Part shown: positions 47,574-60,001 of the stretch, one piece after another
How positions within the stretch are numbered: the first letter of the stretch is position 1
Layout: every line of letters begins with the position of its first letter
Source: Lelliottia nimipressuralis
Lineage (GTDB): Bacteria; Pseudomonadota; Gammaproteobacteria; Enterobacterales; Enterobacteriaceae
Length of the DNA stretch: 64,000 nt
Assembly (NCBI RefSeq): GCF_004115925.1
Contig: NZ_SDDX01000015.1
Span: 62,001-126,000 of the forward strand
Reading direction: 5' to 3'
Notes under the pieces: generated by a model
What the model was told of the DNA's origin: nothing
The model's input: the letters and a program-made list of their open reading frames with translations, nothing else
Databases searched by the model: none
Program-made: the position numbers and the translations under genes

Positions 47574-47601
47574 TTGGAGTCCAGCATCGATAAAAAGTGC
47601 C
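47574..47601 (-). promoter_or_regulatory. Sigma-E promoter of yfeY
   Basis: On the minus strand GGCACTT (-35, consensus GGAACTT) is followed after 16 bp by TCCAA (-10, consensus TCNAA). E. coli yfeY is a known sigma-E gene. Confidence 0.65.
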
Positions 47602-47602
47602 T

Positions 47603-48052
47603 TTAATCTTTTTCTATCGTGAAACTGGCGCGCAGACGCGGGTGCGTCAGCAGCCACAGCAGCGCGACAATATCCGCCACGACCAGCGCAATACCGATTC
47701 CGCCGAGAGGCTCGCCGTAAAACCACAGCAATGGCTGCCAGCACAGCAGCACCACCTGGGCGAGAATCAACAGCCAGCGCAAGCTGTACCAGATGCGCGG
47801 AAAAAGCTGTCGCCGTCCGCTGAGTAAAAAGGCCAGCACCGCCGGGACGCCGGGCAACAGCCCGAGCCAGAAGTTATCGCGATCGGGATAAAACAGATTC
47901 AGCAGCGTACTTCCCTGATCGCGGGACGCCCCCGCCACCACGAACAAAACCCAGGTTCGCGCCTGAAGCAGCAGCACACACCAGAATAGAAAGGGCAATT
48001 TGACGCGGCCCTGACTGTCATAGTGGGCCGGGTGAAACTCAGTATTCTTCAT
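47603..48052 (-). CDS. yfeZ: YfeZ, DUF2919 inner membrane protein
   Basis: This 149-residue protein has four hydrophobic segments (about 22-45, 57-80, 85-110, 115-135) and polar ends, so it is an inner membrane protein. It fits the DUF2919/YfeZ family of E. coli in size and position; its role is unknown. The start codon lies within the last codons of ypeA (14-base overlap), so the two are co-translated. Confidence 0.87.
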   Translation of the reverse strand: MKNTEFHPAHYDSQGRVKLPFLFWCVLLLQARTWVLFVVAGASRDQGSTLLNLFYPDRDNFWLGLLPGVPAVLAFLLSGRRQLFPRIWYSLRWLLILAQVVLLCWQPLLWFYGEPLGGIGIALVVADIVALLWLLTHPRLRASFTIEKD

Positions 48053-48464
48053 CTTCGATCAGGCGCTTCCCTAAATTCAGGACATCGGCGTGCTCATATC
48101 CAAGACGCTCGTACATCCCCAACACCACATCATTATCTTCGCGCACCATGATCTGAATCTTAGGGCAGCCGCGGGCAATAAGTTTCTTTTCCAGGCGGTT
48201 GAGCAGCGCGTTGGCGATGCCGCGACCCCGGTATTCCGGGTGGACGCCGAGGTAATAGGCCGAGCCGCGGTGGCCGTCGTAGCCGCCCATCACCGTTCCC
48301 ACCACTTCACCGTTCACTTCAGCGACCAGGAACAGGCTGACGTCGTGATTGACCTTACGCTCGATATCCATTTCCGGATCGTTCCACGGACGCAACAGAT
48401 CGCAGCGTTCCCAAAGGGTAATCACCTCTTCGAAATCTTCCTGGCGAAAAACGCGTATCTCCAT
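48039..48464 (-). CDS. ypeA: YpeA, GNAT-family acetyltransferase
   Basis: The 141-residue protein has the GNAT acetyl-CoA-binding core: [24 protein letters not shown] (about 75-98, with the R/Q-X-X-G-X-G/A signature as RGRGIA) and a C-terminal [12 protein letters not shown]. It matches E. coli YpeA, whose substrate is unknown (a protein lysine acetylase role has been proposed). The frame extends 21 codons further to 48527, but [14 protein letters not shown] at 48464 follows AAGGCGG and is the E. coli start. It heads the ypeA-yfeZ pair. Confidence 0.9.
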   Translation of the reverse strand: MEIRVFRQEDFEEVITLWERCDLLRPWNDPEMDIERKVNHDVSLFLVAEVNGEVVGTVMGGYDGHRGSAYYLGVHPEYRGRGIANALLNRLEKKLIARGCPKIQIMVREDNDVVLGMYERLGYEHADVLNLGKRLIEDEEY

Positions 48465-48678
48465 GGTATTAACCGCCTTTTTGGGTTTAAAAACAGTGAT
48501 TATGGCGCGAACGCCGCCAATAGCCAATAAGCGGCGAAAAATGTGCGAAAATTTGGCATAATGTCACTCTGTCACGTATTGAAATGAAAAGTAAAACAAT
48601 TCTCAACAAGGACTGTCGTCACGCTAAACGCGATACGATATAACACCAGGACCCCCAATTTTTTACAATTCAGGCCGC

Positions 48679-50450
<1,772 letters not shown>

Positions 50451-50477
50451 TACCCGACAGCACAGACGACGCCGCGC

Positions 50478-52757
50478 TTACAGCGGCTGCGTCTGTGCTT
50501 CGACCACCGCCAGCGCAACCATGTTGACGATACGACGCACGGACGCAATCTGCGTCAACACATGTACCGGTTTTGCGACGCCCATCAGTACCGGCCCCAC
50601 GGTCACCCCTTCCGAACTGGAAACACGCAGCAGGTTATAGCTGATACGCGCCGCTTCCACGTTCGGCATAATCAGCACGTTCGCCGAGCCTTTCAGTGGG
50701 CTGTCAGGCATCCGCTCGTTACGGATACTCTCAACCAGCGCGGCATCGCCGTGCATCTCCCCATCAATCATCAGCTCCGGCGCGCGTTCACGCACCAGCT
50801 CCAGCGTCTGGCGCATTTTGCAGGCCGCCGCGGATTTGGATGAGCCAAAGTTAGAGTGCGACAGCAGCGCCACTTTCGGTTCGATACCAAAACGACGAAC
50901 GGTCTCCGCCGCCATTACGGTGATTTCCGCCAGCTCTTCCGGCGTCGGATCGTCGTTGACGTAGGTATCGGCAATAAAGGTGTTGCCGCTTGGCAGCAGC
51001 AGCGCATTCATCGCCCCCGCCGTATGCACGCCATCGCGATAGCCGAAGATCTCCTGCACCACGCTGAAGTGCTCGTGATAATCGCCAATCGTCCCGCAGA
51101 TCAGGGCGTCAGCTTCGCCACGATGAACCATGATTGCCCCGATCACCGTGGTGTTGCTGATGACCGCGCGCTGCGCCTGCTCCTGGGTGATCCCCCGGCG
51201 TTTCATAATGCTGTAGTACTCGCTCCAGTACTCTTTGAAGCGCGGATCCGATTCGTTGTTCACGATCTCAAAATCGACACCCGGTTTGATCTGCAGACCA
51301 AGTTTCTGGATGCGCATTTCGATCACGCTCGGACGACCAATCAGGATCGGTTTCGCCAGCCCCAAGGTGATCAGCTCCTGCGTCGCATGCAGCACCCGCG
51401 CCTCTTCGCCTTCGGCCAGCACCACGCGTTTAGCGTCGGCGCGCGCCTGAGAGAAGATTGGCTTCATGAACAGGTTCGTTTTGTAGACAAACTCGGTCAG
51501 CTTATCGATATAAGCGTCGAAGTCCTCAATCGGGCGCGTCGCCACGCCGGAATCCATCGCCGCTTTGGCAACGGCCGGTGCGATTTTGACGATTAAACGC
51601 GGGTCGAACGGTTTCGGAATGATGTAGTCCGGCCCGAAGCTCAGATCCTGATCGCCATACGCCGAGGCCACCACTTCGCTCTGCTCCGCATGGGCCAGCT
51701 CCGCAATCGCATGGACAGCCGCGAGCTTCATCTCTTCGTTAATCGCCGTGGCACCCACGTCCAGCGCACCGCGGAAGATGAACGGGAAGCACAGCACGTT
51801 GTTGACCTGGTTTGGATAGTCGGAACGGCCAGTACAAATAATGGCGTCTTCACGCACGGATTTCGCCAGCGGCGGCAGGATTTCCGGCTCCGGGTTCGCC
51901 AGCGCCAGGATCATAGGTGCACGCGCCATTTTCGTGACCATTTCCGGGGTCAGCACTTTCGGGCCAGAGCAGCCGAGGAAGATATCCGCTCCTTCAATCA
52001 CATCGTCCAGCGTGCGTTTGCCGTCATCCACCACCGCGTAGGCGGCTTTGGTTTCAGCCATGTTCGGCTCGCGATCTTTATAGATTACGCCTTTCGAATC
52101 GCAGACCACGATGTTGTGTTTCTGCATGCCCAGCGCCACCAGCAGGTTCATACAGGCAATCGCTGCCGCACCCGCGCCGGAAACGACCATGCGCACATCA
52201 GAGAGATTTTTCTCGACCACGCGGAGTCCATTCAGAATGGCCGCCGTGCTAATGATCGCCGTGCCGTGCTGGTCATCGTGGAACACGGGAATGTTCATAC
52301 GTTCACGCAGTTTCTGCTCAATGTAGAAACATTCCGGCGCTTTGATGTCTTCAAGGTTGATGCCGCCAAAGGTTGGCTCCAGCGCGGCCACAACGTTAAT
52401 AAATTTGTCCGGGTCCAGCTCATCCACTTCAATATCAAACACGTCGATACCGGCGAATTTCTTGAACAGTACGCCCTTCCCTTCCATCACCGGCTTACCG
52501 GCCAGCGCCCCGATATTGCCAAGCCCGAGCACCGCGGTGCCGTTGGAAATGACCGCCACCAGGTTGCCGCGAGCGGTGTATTTGTAGGCCGCTAACGGAT
52601 CTTTTTCGATCTCAAGGCAAGGCGCGGCAACGCCGGGTGAATAGGCCAGCGCCAGATCGCGCTGCGTGGCGAGTGGCTTAGTGGGGGAAACCTGGATTTT
52701 GCCCGGTACAGGGAATTGATGAAAATCGAGGGCACTCTGTCTTAACTGATCATCCAT
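50478..52757 (-). CDS. maeB: NADP-dependent malic enzyme MaeB
   Basis: MaeB converts malate to pyruvate with NADP, supplying NADPH and pyruvate. The 759 residues match E. coli. The N-terminal malic enzyme half (about 1-425) contains [31 protein letters not shown] and the dinucleotide site [13 protein letters not shown]. The C-terminal phosphotransacetylase-like half (about 430-759) has NSFGSSKS-like [16 protein letters not shown] and no known catalysis; it responds to acetyl-CoA in E. coli. It is divergent from talA across 292 bp. Confidence 0.96.
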   Translation of the reverse strand: MDDQLRQSALDFHQFPVPGKIQVSPTKPLATQRDLALAYSPGVAAPCLEIEKDPLAAYKYTARGNLVAVISNGTAVLGLGNIGALAGKPVMEGKGVLFKKFAGIDVFDIEVDELDPDKFINVVAALEPTFGGINLEDIKAPECFYIEQKLRERMNIPVFHDDQHGTAIISTAAILNGLRVVEKNLSDVRMVVSGAGAAAIACMNLLVALGMQKHNIVVCDSKGVIYKDREPNMAETKAAYAVVDDGKRTLDDVIEGADIFLGCSGPKVLTPEMVTKMARAPMILALANPEPEILPPLAKSVREDAIICTGRSDYPNQVNNVLCFPFIFRGALDVGATAINEEMKLAAVHAIAELAHAEQSEVVASAYGDQDLSFGPDYIIPKPFDPRLIVKIAPAVAKAAMDSGVATRPIEDFDAYIDKLTEFVYKTNLFMKPIFSQARADAKRVVLAEGEEARVLHATQELITLGLAKPILIGRPSVIEMRIQKLGLQIKPGVDFEIVNNESDPRFKEYWSEYYSIMKRRGITQEQAQRAVISNTTVIGAIMVHRGEADALICGTIGDYHEHFSVVQEIFGYRDGVHTAGAMNALLLPSGNTFIADTYVNDDPTPEELAEITVMAAETVRRFGIEPKVALLSHSNFGSSKSAAACKMRQTLELVRERAPELMIDGEMHGDAALVESIRNERMPDSPLKGSANVLIMPNVEAARISYNLLRVSSSEGVTVGPVLMGVAKPVHVLTQIASVRRIVNMVALAVVEAQTQPL

Positions 52758-52959
52758 CTTATTGTTCCTTTCACGTATCGATCAAAAAGGGTGGCGTACT
52801 CACGTTCCTGATGCTCACCCTGGAGTGGCGCATAGTATCGCCCCTGCGGACGGTTCAAACTTTGAAGGCAGCCAAACTCTCACCATCGCAGGGCAAAATT
52901 TGTTATCAATTTATAACAACCATGTTACCCACTCCCGAAAGCAATGCCTCCCCCGTCTG

Positions 52960-52966
52960 CTATGCT
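52960..52966 (+). promoter_or_regulatory. Possible sigma-S -10 element of talA
   Basis: CTATGCT is one base from the sigma-S-preferred CTATACT and lies 84 bp before talA. In E. coli talA-tktB depends on RpoS. Confidence 0.4.
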
Positions 52967-53049
52967 TTTTTGTTAAGTACGTCATGTATTTCGCAGAAGT
53001 GTGAACGAACGCACTCGCTTAACTCTGTTATTTCTAAGGAGTCATTTCC

Positions 53050-54000
53050 ATGAATCAATTAGACGGCATCAAACAATTCACCACGGTTGTCGCCGACAGC
53101 GGCGATATTGAGTCCATCCGCCACTATCAACCGGAAGATGCGACCACCAACCCGTCACTGCTGCTGAAGGCGGCCGGCCTTGCGCACTTCAGCCACCTGA
53201 TCGATGACGCCATCGACTACGGCAAACAGCGCGGCAAAACTCAGGAGCAGAAAGTGGCGGAGGCCAGCGACAAACTGGCGGTCAATATCGGTGCGGAAAT
53301 TCTGAAAAGCATCCCTGGACGCGTCTCGACGGAAGTGGACGCACGCCTGTCGTTCGACAAAGAAAAGAGCATCGCCAAAGCGCGCCGCCTGGTGGAGCTG
53401 TACCAGGAGCAGGATATCGATAAATCGCGCATTCTGATTAAACTCGCCTCCACCTGGGAGGGCATTCGCGCCGCCGAAGTGCTGGAAAAAGAGGGGATTA
53501 ACTGCAACCTGACGCTGCTGTTCTCTTTTGCCCAGGCACGTGCCTGCGCCGAAGCGGGCGTGTTCCTCGTCTCGCCGTTTGTTGGCCGTATATACGACTG
53601 GTATCAGGCGAAACAGCCAATGGACCCGTACGTGGTGGAAGAAGATCCGGGCGTGAAATCGGTGCGTAATATCTACGATTACTTCAAACAGCACCGCTAT
53701 GAAACCATCGTGATGGGGGCCAGCTTCCGCCGCACCGAGCAGATCCTGGCGCTGGCAGGCTGCGACCGTCTTACCATCTCCCCTAATCTGCTGAAAGATC
53801 TGCAGGAAAAAGAAGAACCGGTGGTGCGTAAGCTCATCCCGACCTCGACCGTCCTGCCAAAACCGAAGCCGCTCACCGAAGCCGAGTTCCGCTGGGAACA
53901 TAATCAGGACGCGATGGCCGTGGATAAACTGGCCGAAGGCATCCGCCTTTTCGCCGTTGACCAGCGCAAACTGGAAGATCTTCTCGCCGCCAAACTTTAA
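53050..54000 (+). CDS. talA: Transaldolase A
   Basis: TalA transfers a dihydroxyacetone unit between sugar phosphates in the non-oxidative pentose phosphate pathway. The 316 residues equal E. coli TalA. The Schiff-base Lys is in [13 protein letters not shown] (near 131), [12 protein letters not shown] is the N-terminal family signature, and [11 protein letters not shown] is intact. It is co-transcribed with tktB, whose ATG is 19 bases past the stop; together they are stationary-phase isozymes of TalB and TktA. TAAGGAG precedes the ATG. Confidence 0.96.
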   Translation: MNQLDGIKQFTTVVADSGDIESIRHYQPEDATTNPSLLLKAAGLAHFSHLIDDAIDYGKQRGKTQEQKVAEASDKLAVNIGAEILKSIPGRVSTEVDARLSFDKEKSIAKARRLVELYQEQDIDKSRILIKLASTWEGIRAAEVLEKEGINCNLTLLFSFAQARACAEAGVFLVSPFVGRIYDWYQAKQPMDPYVVEEDPGVKSVRNIYDYFKQHRYETIVMGASFRRTEQILALAGCDRLTISPNLLKDLQEKEEPVVRKLIPTSTVLPKPKPLTEAEFRWEHNQDAMAVDKLAEGIRLFAVDQRKLEDLLAAKL

Positions 54001-54019
54001 TCATGCCATGGAGTGAATT

Positions 54020-56007
54020 ATGTCCCGTAAAGAGCTAGCCAATGCCATTCGCGCCCTCAGCATGGATGCGGTACAAAAAGCCAATTCTGGCCACCCCGCG
54101 CGCCGATGGGCATGGCCGATATCGCCGAAGTGCTGTGGAATGACTTCCTGAAACACAACCCGACGGACCCAACCTGGTATGACCGCGACCGCTTTATTCT
54201 CTCTAACGGTCACGCCTCGATGCTGTTGTATAGCCTGCTGCACCTTTCCGGCTACGACCTGCCGCTCGAAGAGCTGAAAAACTTCCGTCAGCTGCACTCT
54301 AAAACGCCGGGCCACCCGGAGCTGGGCTATACGCCGGGCGTGGAAACCACCACCGGTCCCCTCGGCCAGGGGCTGGCGAACGCCGTCGGGCTGGCGATTG
54401 CCGAACGTACGCTGGGCGCGCAGTTCAACCAGCCGGATCATGAGATTGTCGATCACTTCACCTACGTATTTATGGGCGACGGCTGTCTGATGGAGGGGAT
54501 TTCCCACGAGGTCTGCTCGCTGGCGGGGACGCTTGGGCTTGGCAAACTGATCGGTTTTTACGATCACAACGGCATTTCCATCGACGGGGAGACCGAAGGC
54601 TGGTTCACCGACGATACGGCAAAACGCTTCGAGGCCTATCACTGGCATGTGGTGCATGAAATTGACGGCCACGACCCGGAAGCGATCAAGAAAGCGATTC
54701 TCGAAGCCCAGAGCGTGAAGGATAAACCGTCGCTGATTATCTGCCGTACGGTGATTGGCTTCGGTTCGCCTAACAAAGCGGGCAAAGAGGAGGCGCACGG
54801 CGCGGCGCTGGGTGAAGAGGAAGTGGCGCTGACGCGGCAGAAACTGGGCTGGAAGTACCCGGCCTTTGAGATCCCGAAAGAGATTTACAAAGCCTGGGAC
54901 GCACGCGAGGACGGCGAAAAAGCCCAGCAGGCGTGGAATGAAAAATTCAGCGCTTACAAAAAGGCGCATCCTGATTTGGCGGCTGAGTTCTCACGACGCA
55001 TGAGCGGCGGCCTGCCGGACGAGTGGGAAGCGAAAACTCAGGCGCTGATTGACGATCTCCAGGCCAATCCGGCGAAAATCGCCACCCGTAAAGCGTCGCA
55101 AAATACCCTTAATGTCATCGGTCCGATCCTGCCGGAGCTGCTGGGCGGCTCGGCGGACTTGGCCCCAAGTAACCTGACGATCTGGTCCGGCTCGACCTCC
55201 CTGAAAGAGGATATCTCCGGAAACTATATCCACTACGGCGTGCGCGAGTTCGGGATGACGGCCATCGCGAATGGTATCGCCCATCACGGCGGATTTGTCC
55301 CTTACACCGCCACCTTCCTGATGTTTGTTGAGTATGCCCGTAATGCGGCGCGTATGGCGGCGCTGATGAAAGCGCGGCAGATTATGGTCTACACCCACGA
55401 CTCTATCGGTCTGGGGGAAGACGGCCCGACGCACCAGGCGGTTGAACAGCTCGCCAGCCTGCGCCTGACGCCAAACTTCAGCACCTGGCGGCCTTGCGAT
55501 CAGGTCGAAGCGGCTGTCGGCTGGAAGCTGGCGGTTGAGCGCCACACTGGGCCGACAGCGCTGATCCTGTCGCGTCAGAATCTGGCGCAGATCGAGCGCA
55601 CGCCGGAGCAGGTAAAAAATATCGCCCGTGGGGGTTACATCCTGAAAGACAGCGGCGGTAAGCCGGATGTGATTTTGATTGCGACAGGTTCGGAAATTGA
55701 AATCACCGTGAAAGCGGCAGAGAAGCTGACCGCCGAAGGACACGCCGTTCGCGTGGTGTCTCTGCCTTCGACGGATATTTTTGATGCGCAGGATGAGGCC
55801 TACCGGGAATCCGTGCTCCCTTCAAACGTCGCCGCGCGCGTGGCCGTGGAGGCGGGGATTGCCGACTACTGGTACAAATATGTCGGCCTGAAAGGGGCTA
55901 TCGTCGGGATGACGGGGTACGGTGAATCGGCTCCAGCGGATAAGCTGTTCCCGTACTTTGGCTTTACGGTTGAGAACGTGGTCGAGAAGGCGCTCGGCGT
56001 GCTGTAG
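54020..56007 (+). pseudogene. tktB: Transketolase TktB, single-base frameshift
   Basis: TktB is the TPP-dependent transketolase isozyme of the pentose phosphate pathway. The first frame runs from ATG at 54020 through codon 26 (ANSGHP); the second begins [13 protein letters not shown] at 54106 and continues to the stop at 56007, including [12 protein letters not shown] and the DHNGIS TPP/Mg region, and the later Glu in [14 protein letters not shown]. Expected GGC-GCG-CCG after the CCC codon reads GCG-CGC-CGA, so one G is missing near 54098. Restored, the protein would have 662 residues (E. coli 667), differing mainly at the C-terminus. No other damage is visible, so the loss is recent or is a sequencing error. 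Confidence 0.88.
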
Positions 56008-56040
56008 TTCGCGCTTAAGTGCGTGATCGTACCGAGCAGG

Positions 56041-57084
56041 TTAGCGCGTAATCCACAACGTGGGCCAGGCATCTGGCCCATGCCAGTTATCGCAGCTCGG
56101 CTCTTCGGCATACCGCACCAGACGAAAACGCTGGCCGTCAAAACGCCAGCGGGTCTGGATACCGCAGTCGCCCATGCCACGCCCTAACGCCAGGGTCGTC
56201 AGTTCACGCGTTTTTTCATCAAAGCGGGCATTCATCAGCTCCATCTCGCTGCTCTCGCTCGACGAGACAAACGGCAGACGCAGCCGCACGGTTCGGGCGG
56301 CAAACGGCTTTTTACGCGACACCAGCCACGCCAGATCCACCGTGTTGTAGGCCCCTGCTTCGCAGCTTATCATCAGCAACGCTTTGTCATCCGTTAAGGC
56401 CATCACCCGCACTTCGCGACGGTTAGGGTCGAGCGAACACTGGCTGTTGTTCATGCGCCAGCTGCCGTAATCCAGCAGATCGTTCAGCTCTTCATGCGTC
56501 AGGGGCGTCGGCGTTGGATTGACCACCGCGACCTCTTTCAGCGCCGGAGCCGGTGGCACGCTCAGCGGCGGTTCGTCGCCCTTTTTAATCCACGCGGTTT
56601 CGCTTCCCACACGCTTTTGCTGGGAATCAATAAACAGTAATGCCGCCTTCAGCCCGGCCAGAGAGACAATCTGTTTTCCGCCTTTGAGCGTCAGCGCCTC
56701 CCCCTCCTGAATGGTTTTCAGAAACGCGGCAATAGTCGCAGTATCATCGGTCACCAGATGCCACGGCGACAGCTTCCAGCGCTGCGCATCCAGCGACAGC
56801 GGCGCACCGTCCAGCAGCAGACGCGGCGCGATGGGCGCCTCTTTCACCGGCGACGTTTCCAGCCCACCCAGATCAATCCGCAAATTGGCATCCGTTTTGG
56901 CCCCCGCGCTGCGGCTTAGCGTCATCACCAGCCCCTGATGTTCACCGGTATTGCGCGCAACGCAAAAGTTCTGGTTGTTGCAGGTGACCTGCCAGTCAGA
57001 AAACGACTGCTGTGCAGGCGCCGCCCAAACCAGTGGCAGAGGCAGTATGCTGAGGAGTAAAAAAAGAAGAATGCTGTGACGCAT
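56041..57084 (-). CDS. ypfG: YpfG, DUF1176 periplasmic protein
   Basis: The 347-residue product matches E. coli YpfG in length and has a signal peptide (about 1-21, LFLLLSILPLPLVWA) followed by a DUF1176 domain. Four Cys residues in pairs (VTCNNQNFCVA, MNNSQCSL with MISCEAG, GDCGIQ, EPSCDNW) suggest disulfides in the periplasm. No function is known. An in-frame GTG three codons upstream is possible; the ATG gives the usual length. It converges with tktB. Confidence 0.82.
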   Translation of the reverse strand: MRHSILLFLLLSILPLPLVWAAPAQQSFSDWQVTCNNQNFCVARNTGEHQGLVMTLSRSAGAKTDANLRIDLGGLETSPVKEAPIAPRLLLDGAPLSLDAQRWKLSPWHLVTDDTATIAAFLKTIQEGEALTLKGGKQIVSLAGLKAALLFIDSQQKRVGSETAWIKKGDEPPLSVPPAPALKEVAVVNPTPTPLTHEELNDLLDYGSWRMNNSQCSLDPNRREVRVMALTDDKALLMISCEAGAYNTVDLAWLVSRKKPFAARTVRLRLPFVSSSESSEMELMNARFDEKTRELTTLALGRGMGDCGIQTRWRFDGQRFRLVRYAEEPSCDNWHGPDAWPTLWITR

Positions 57085-57208
57085 GGAAGGCACAATCCCG
57101 GAAGCAGAAACTCGAAAACTGGCTGTATCTTCGTGTTCTGTCCGGGGTTGCTCAATCGGATTTATCGGATAGATTTATCTGGATTATGATTTAGCGATAG
57201 TTTATTAA

Positions 57209-57781
57209 TCAAGACATTAGGCCAGACAGCTGTAAATACTGGAGCAGTATCAACGCCTTACCATCACGGATTTCACCGGTTTTTACCATTTCCAGCGCCT
57301 GAGTATAAGGAATTTCCAGCACATCGATGGCTTCGTCCTCAACGCCGCCGCCCGCGTTGCTGCGCTGTGCGTCGGTGTATTCGGCGATAAAGAAGTGGAT
57401 AAGCTCCGTCACGCCGCCGGGGGACATGTACAGCTCAAACAGCTTCGTGACGTCTCCCACTTCAAAGCCCGTCTCTTCGATGGCTTCCTTGCGGATACAG
57501 ACTTCAGGTTCGTCGTTATCCAGCAGCCCGGCGCAGGTTTCGATCAGGCGTCCATCCGGGTTGCCATTCACCCAGGTCGCGATGCGGAACTGGCGGATCA
57601 GCACGACAGTTTGCTTTTCACGACTGTATAACAGGATGGTGGCACCGTTGCCGCGATCGTAGACTTCGCGCTTGTGGCGGACCACTTCACCGTGGTGAGT
57701 TAAATCGTAGGTAATGTTGCGCAGGACAAAATAATTTTCAGAGAGGATTTTATCTTTGATGATCTCAATTTTCAGGCTCAT
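57209..57781 (-). CDS. nudK: GDP-mannose pyrophosphatase NudK
   Basis: NudK hydrolyses GDP-mannose to GMP and mannose 1-phosphate. The 190-residue protein has the Nudix box in [22 protein letters not shown] (about 83-104), with Lys in place of the usual Arg as in E. coli NudK (191 residues). The ATG at 57781 follows GGAGCCCGT; the 10 codons upstream lack support. It is the nearest downstream gene of aegA on the same strand, 65 bp away, and could share its transcript. Confidence 0.92.
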   Translation of the reverse strand: MSLKIEIIKDKILSENYFVLRNITYDLTHHGEVVRHKREVYDRGNGATILLYSREKQTVVLIRQFRIATWVNGNPDGRLIETCAGLLDNDEPEVCIRKEAIEETGFEVGDVTKLFELYMSPGGVTELIHFFIAEYTDAQRSNAGGGVEDEAIDVLEIPYTQALEMVKTGEIRDGKALILLQYLQLSGLMS

Positions 57782-57846
57782 ACGGGCTCCAGGACGTAAT
57801 GAGTGATTCATAGTACGCCGAGAAGCCCGCTTTGTCGCCCCGCTGA

Positions 57847-59823
57847 TTAGTGGGAGTTTGGCCGTTTTATTTGCAGCCAGTCCATCATCCCTTGTGCGGC
57901 GTGACGCCCTTCGGCCATCGCCGTAACCACCAGATCAGCACCGCGCACCGCGTCACCGCCGGCAAAAATCTGCGGATGGCTGGTCTGGTAGCGATAGGGA
58001 CTGTCCACGCTCGCCACGATACGGCCCCAGTCATCGACATTCACCCCCTGCGCCTGTAGCCACGGCATCGAGTGCGGGTTAAAGCCAAACGCCATGATCA
58101 CCGCATCAGCAGGCATCACAAACTCACTGCCCTCGACAGGCACTGGACGCCGCCGCCCCTGCGCATCCGGTTCACCAAGCCGGGTGCGCAGCAGGCGAAT
58201 GCCGTTCACCTTGCCCGACGCATCCAGAACCAGTTCGACGGGCTGCACGTTGAATTCAAAGTGCGCCCCCTCCTCTTTGGCGTTCTTGACCTCTTTTTTC
58301 GAGCCAGGCATGTTGGCCTCATCCCGACGATAGGCGCAGGTCACTTTTGCCGCCTGATGGCGCAGCGCGGTGCGCACGCAGTCCATCGCCGTATCCCCGC
58401 CGCCGAGTACCACCACGTTTAATCCGGCGACATCGATAAAGGGTTCGGACGCTGAGGCCGCAAGCCCCATCAGATGGCGGGTATTCGCCACCAGGAAAGG
58501 TAAAGCGTCGTACACTCCCGGAGCATCTTCATGCGGAATGCCCGCTTTCATCGAGCGATAGGTTCCCACACCGATAAACACCGCGTCGTATTCGCCGAGC
58601 AGCTGAGACATCGGCAGGTCTTTACCCACTTCACAGTTGAGTTCGAACTGTATTCCCATGGCGGTGAAAATCTCCCGTCGCCGTGCCAGCAGGGATTTAT
58701 CCAGTTTGAACGCCGGAATGCCAAAGGTGAGTAATCCGCCGATCTCCGGGTGCCTATCGTAGACCGTGACGCTCACGCCGTGGCGGATCAGCACGTCGGC
58801 ACAGGCCAGCCCCGCCGGGCCTGCGCCAACAATCGCAATACGCTTATCGACAGGCGCGACGCCGGTCAAATCGGGCCGCCAGCCTGCCGCCAGCGCCTGG
58901 TCAGAGATATAGCGTTCGATATTGCCAATGGTTACCGCGCCCGATTCATCGCGTACCGTGCAGGCCCCTTCGCACAACCGGTCCTGTGGACAGACGCGTC
59001 CGGTGATTTCCGGCAAACAGTTGGTCTGATGGGACAGTTCCACCGCCGCGTCGATATCCCCGGCTTTTACGCGCTCGATCCACTGCGGAATGTGGTTGTG
59101 CAGCGGACAGGTCCATTCGCAGATGGAATGCTCTCCGCATTTCAGGCAGCGTGCCGCCTCGCGGTGCGCCTGCTCTGCACGAAACGGCAGATAGATTTCA
59201 TCGAAATTGTCTGCACGCGCCTGCGGGCTGAGCTTATCCGGCTCGCCGCGCGCCGTCATGGCCTGCATTTGCTGGATTTTGGTGTGCGGTGACGCAACCG
59301 GCGTTGCCTCGCTGTGCCACGGCTGAGCTTCCTGGCAGGCAGCGCGCAAACGGCGGGCTTTCGCCAGACGATGCAGCACGTCTGGCGTCACCAGCGTCAG
59401 GGCATCTGCCGGACAATTCTCCACGCATGCCGGCCCCTGCGGCCTGTCGTGGCATAAATCGCATTTGTGCGCCGTGGCTTTAACCTGTCCATCGGACACG
59501 GGCGTCACTACGATCTCCATCGTGCCAAACGGACAGGCGACCACACAGGCTTTGCAACCAATGCATTTTTGCTGATTCACCTGTACGCTGTCGTGGCTTT
59601 TAGCAATCGCCCCATTGGGGCAGCTTTGCGCGCAGGGGGCGTTTTCGCAGTGATGACAAGTGACCGCGCTGCGCCGTTTACCCTCTTTCAGCACCGTAAT
59701 GCGCGGGATAAACTGGCGCTGGCTTAAAACATGTTGTTCATGATTGTGCGCCATCACGCAGGCGACTTCGCAGGCGTGACAGCCAATACATTGCAGGTTA
59801 TCGGCCATAATAAAACGATTCAT
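57847..59823 (-). CDS. aegA: AegA, iron-sulfur/FAD oxidoreductase
   Basis: The 658-residue protein fuses an N-terminal four-cluster ferredoxin part ([11 protein letters not shown] at 12-22, [41 protein letters not shown]) to a GltD-like part. That part has a second ferredoxin module with [19 protein letters not shown] and [14 protein letters not shown]-binding [13 protein letters not shown] and NADPH-binding [18 protein letters not shown]. coli AegA (659) takes part in anaerobic urate degradation. The ATG at 59823 gives MNRFIMADN; the 24 upstream codons are not used. It is divergent from narQ, and its E. coli homologue is anaerobically induced. Confidence 0.94.
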   Translation of the reverse strand: MNRFIMADNLQCIGCHACEVACVMAHNHEQHVLSQRQFIPRITVLKEGKRRSAVTCHHCENAPCAQSCPNGAIAKSHDSVQVNQQKCIGCKACVVACPFGTMEIVVTPVSDGQVKATAHKCDLCHDRPQGPACVENCPADALTLVTPDVLHRLAKARRLRAACQEAQPWHSEATPVASPHTKIQQMQAMTARGEPDKLSPQARADNFDEIYLPFRAEQAHREAARCLKCGEHSICEWTCPLHNHIPQWIERVKAGDIDAAVELSHQTNCLPEITGRVCPQDRLCEGACTVRDESGAVTIGNIERYISDQALAAGWRPDLTGVAPVDKRIAIVGAGPAGLACADVLIRHGVSVTVYDRHPEIGGLLTFGIPAFKLDKSLLARRREIFTAMGIQFELNCEVGKDLPMSQLLGEYDAVFIGVGTYRSMKAGIPHEDAPGVYDALPFLVANTRHLMGLAASASEPFIDVAGLNVVVLGGGDTAMDCVRTALRHQAAKVTCAYRRDEANMPGSKKEVKNAKEEGAHFEFNVQPVELVLDASGKVNGIRLLRTRLGEPDAQGRRRPVPVEGSEFVMPADAVIMAFGFNPHSMPWLQAQGVNVDDWGRIVASVDSPYRYQTSHPQIFAGGDAVRGADLVVTAMAEGRHAAQGMMDWLQIKRPNSH

Positions 59824-60001
59824 AAAGGCACCTGTTCTGGTAGCATTAACCCTATTTTTTATAAGAATATTGACGACCCCGATAGTCCCAGGCAATGGTC
59901 ATTTGCCCAAGTTATGGGACTAATGACGACATCCCTGCGGCAGATCAATTTATTTCATCGCAGGTGAAATTGCGTTTCAGTTACATTCAGGAAGCCGAGT
60001 T

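Noticed and set aside
51690-52595. 301-codon open frame antisense to maeB
   Set aside because: Shadow of a conserved gene; rich in Arg and His as expected for reversed high-GC codons.
54001-54969. 322-codon open frame antisense to tktB
   Set aside because: It is the reverse shadow of a well-matched transketolase and resembles no protein family I know.
59824-60001. FNR or NarP sites between aegA and narQ
   Set aside because: Anaerobic control is expected, but no sequence close enough to either consensus could be pointed to.
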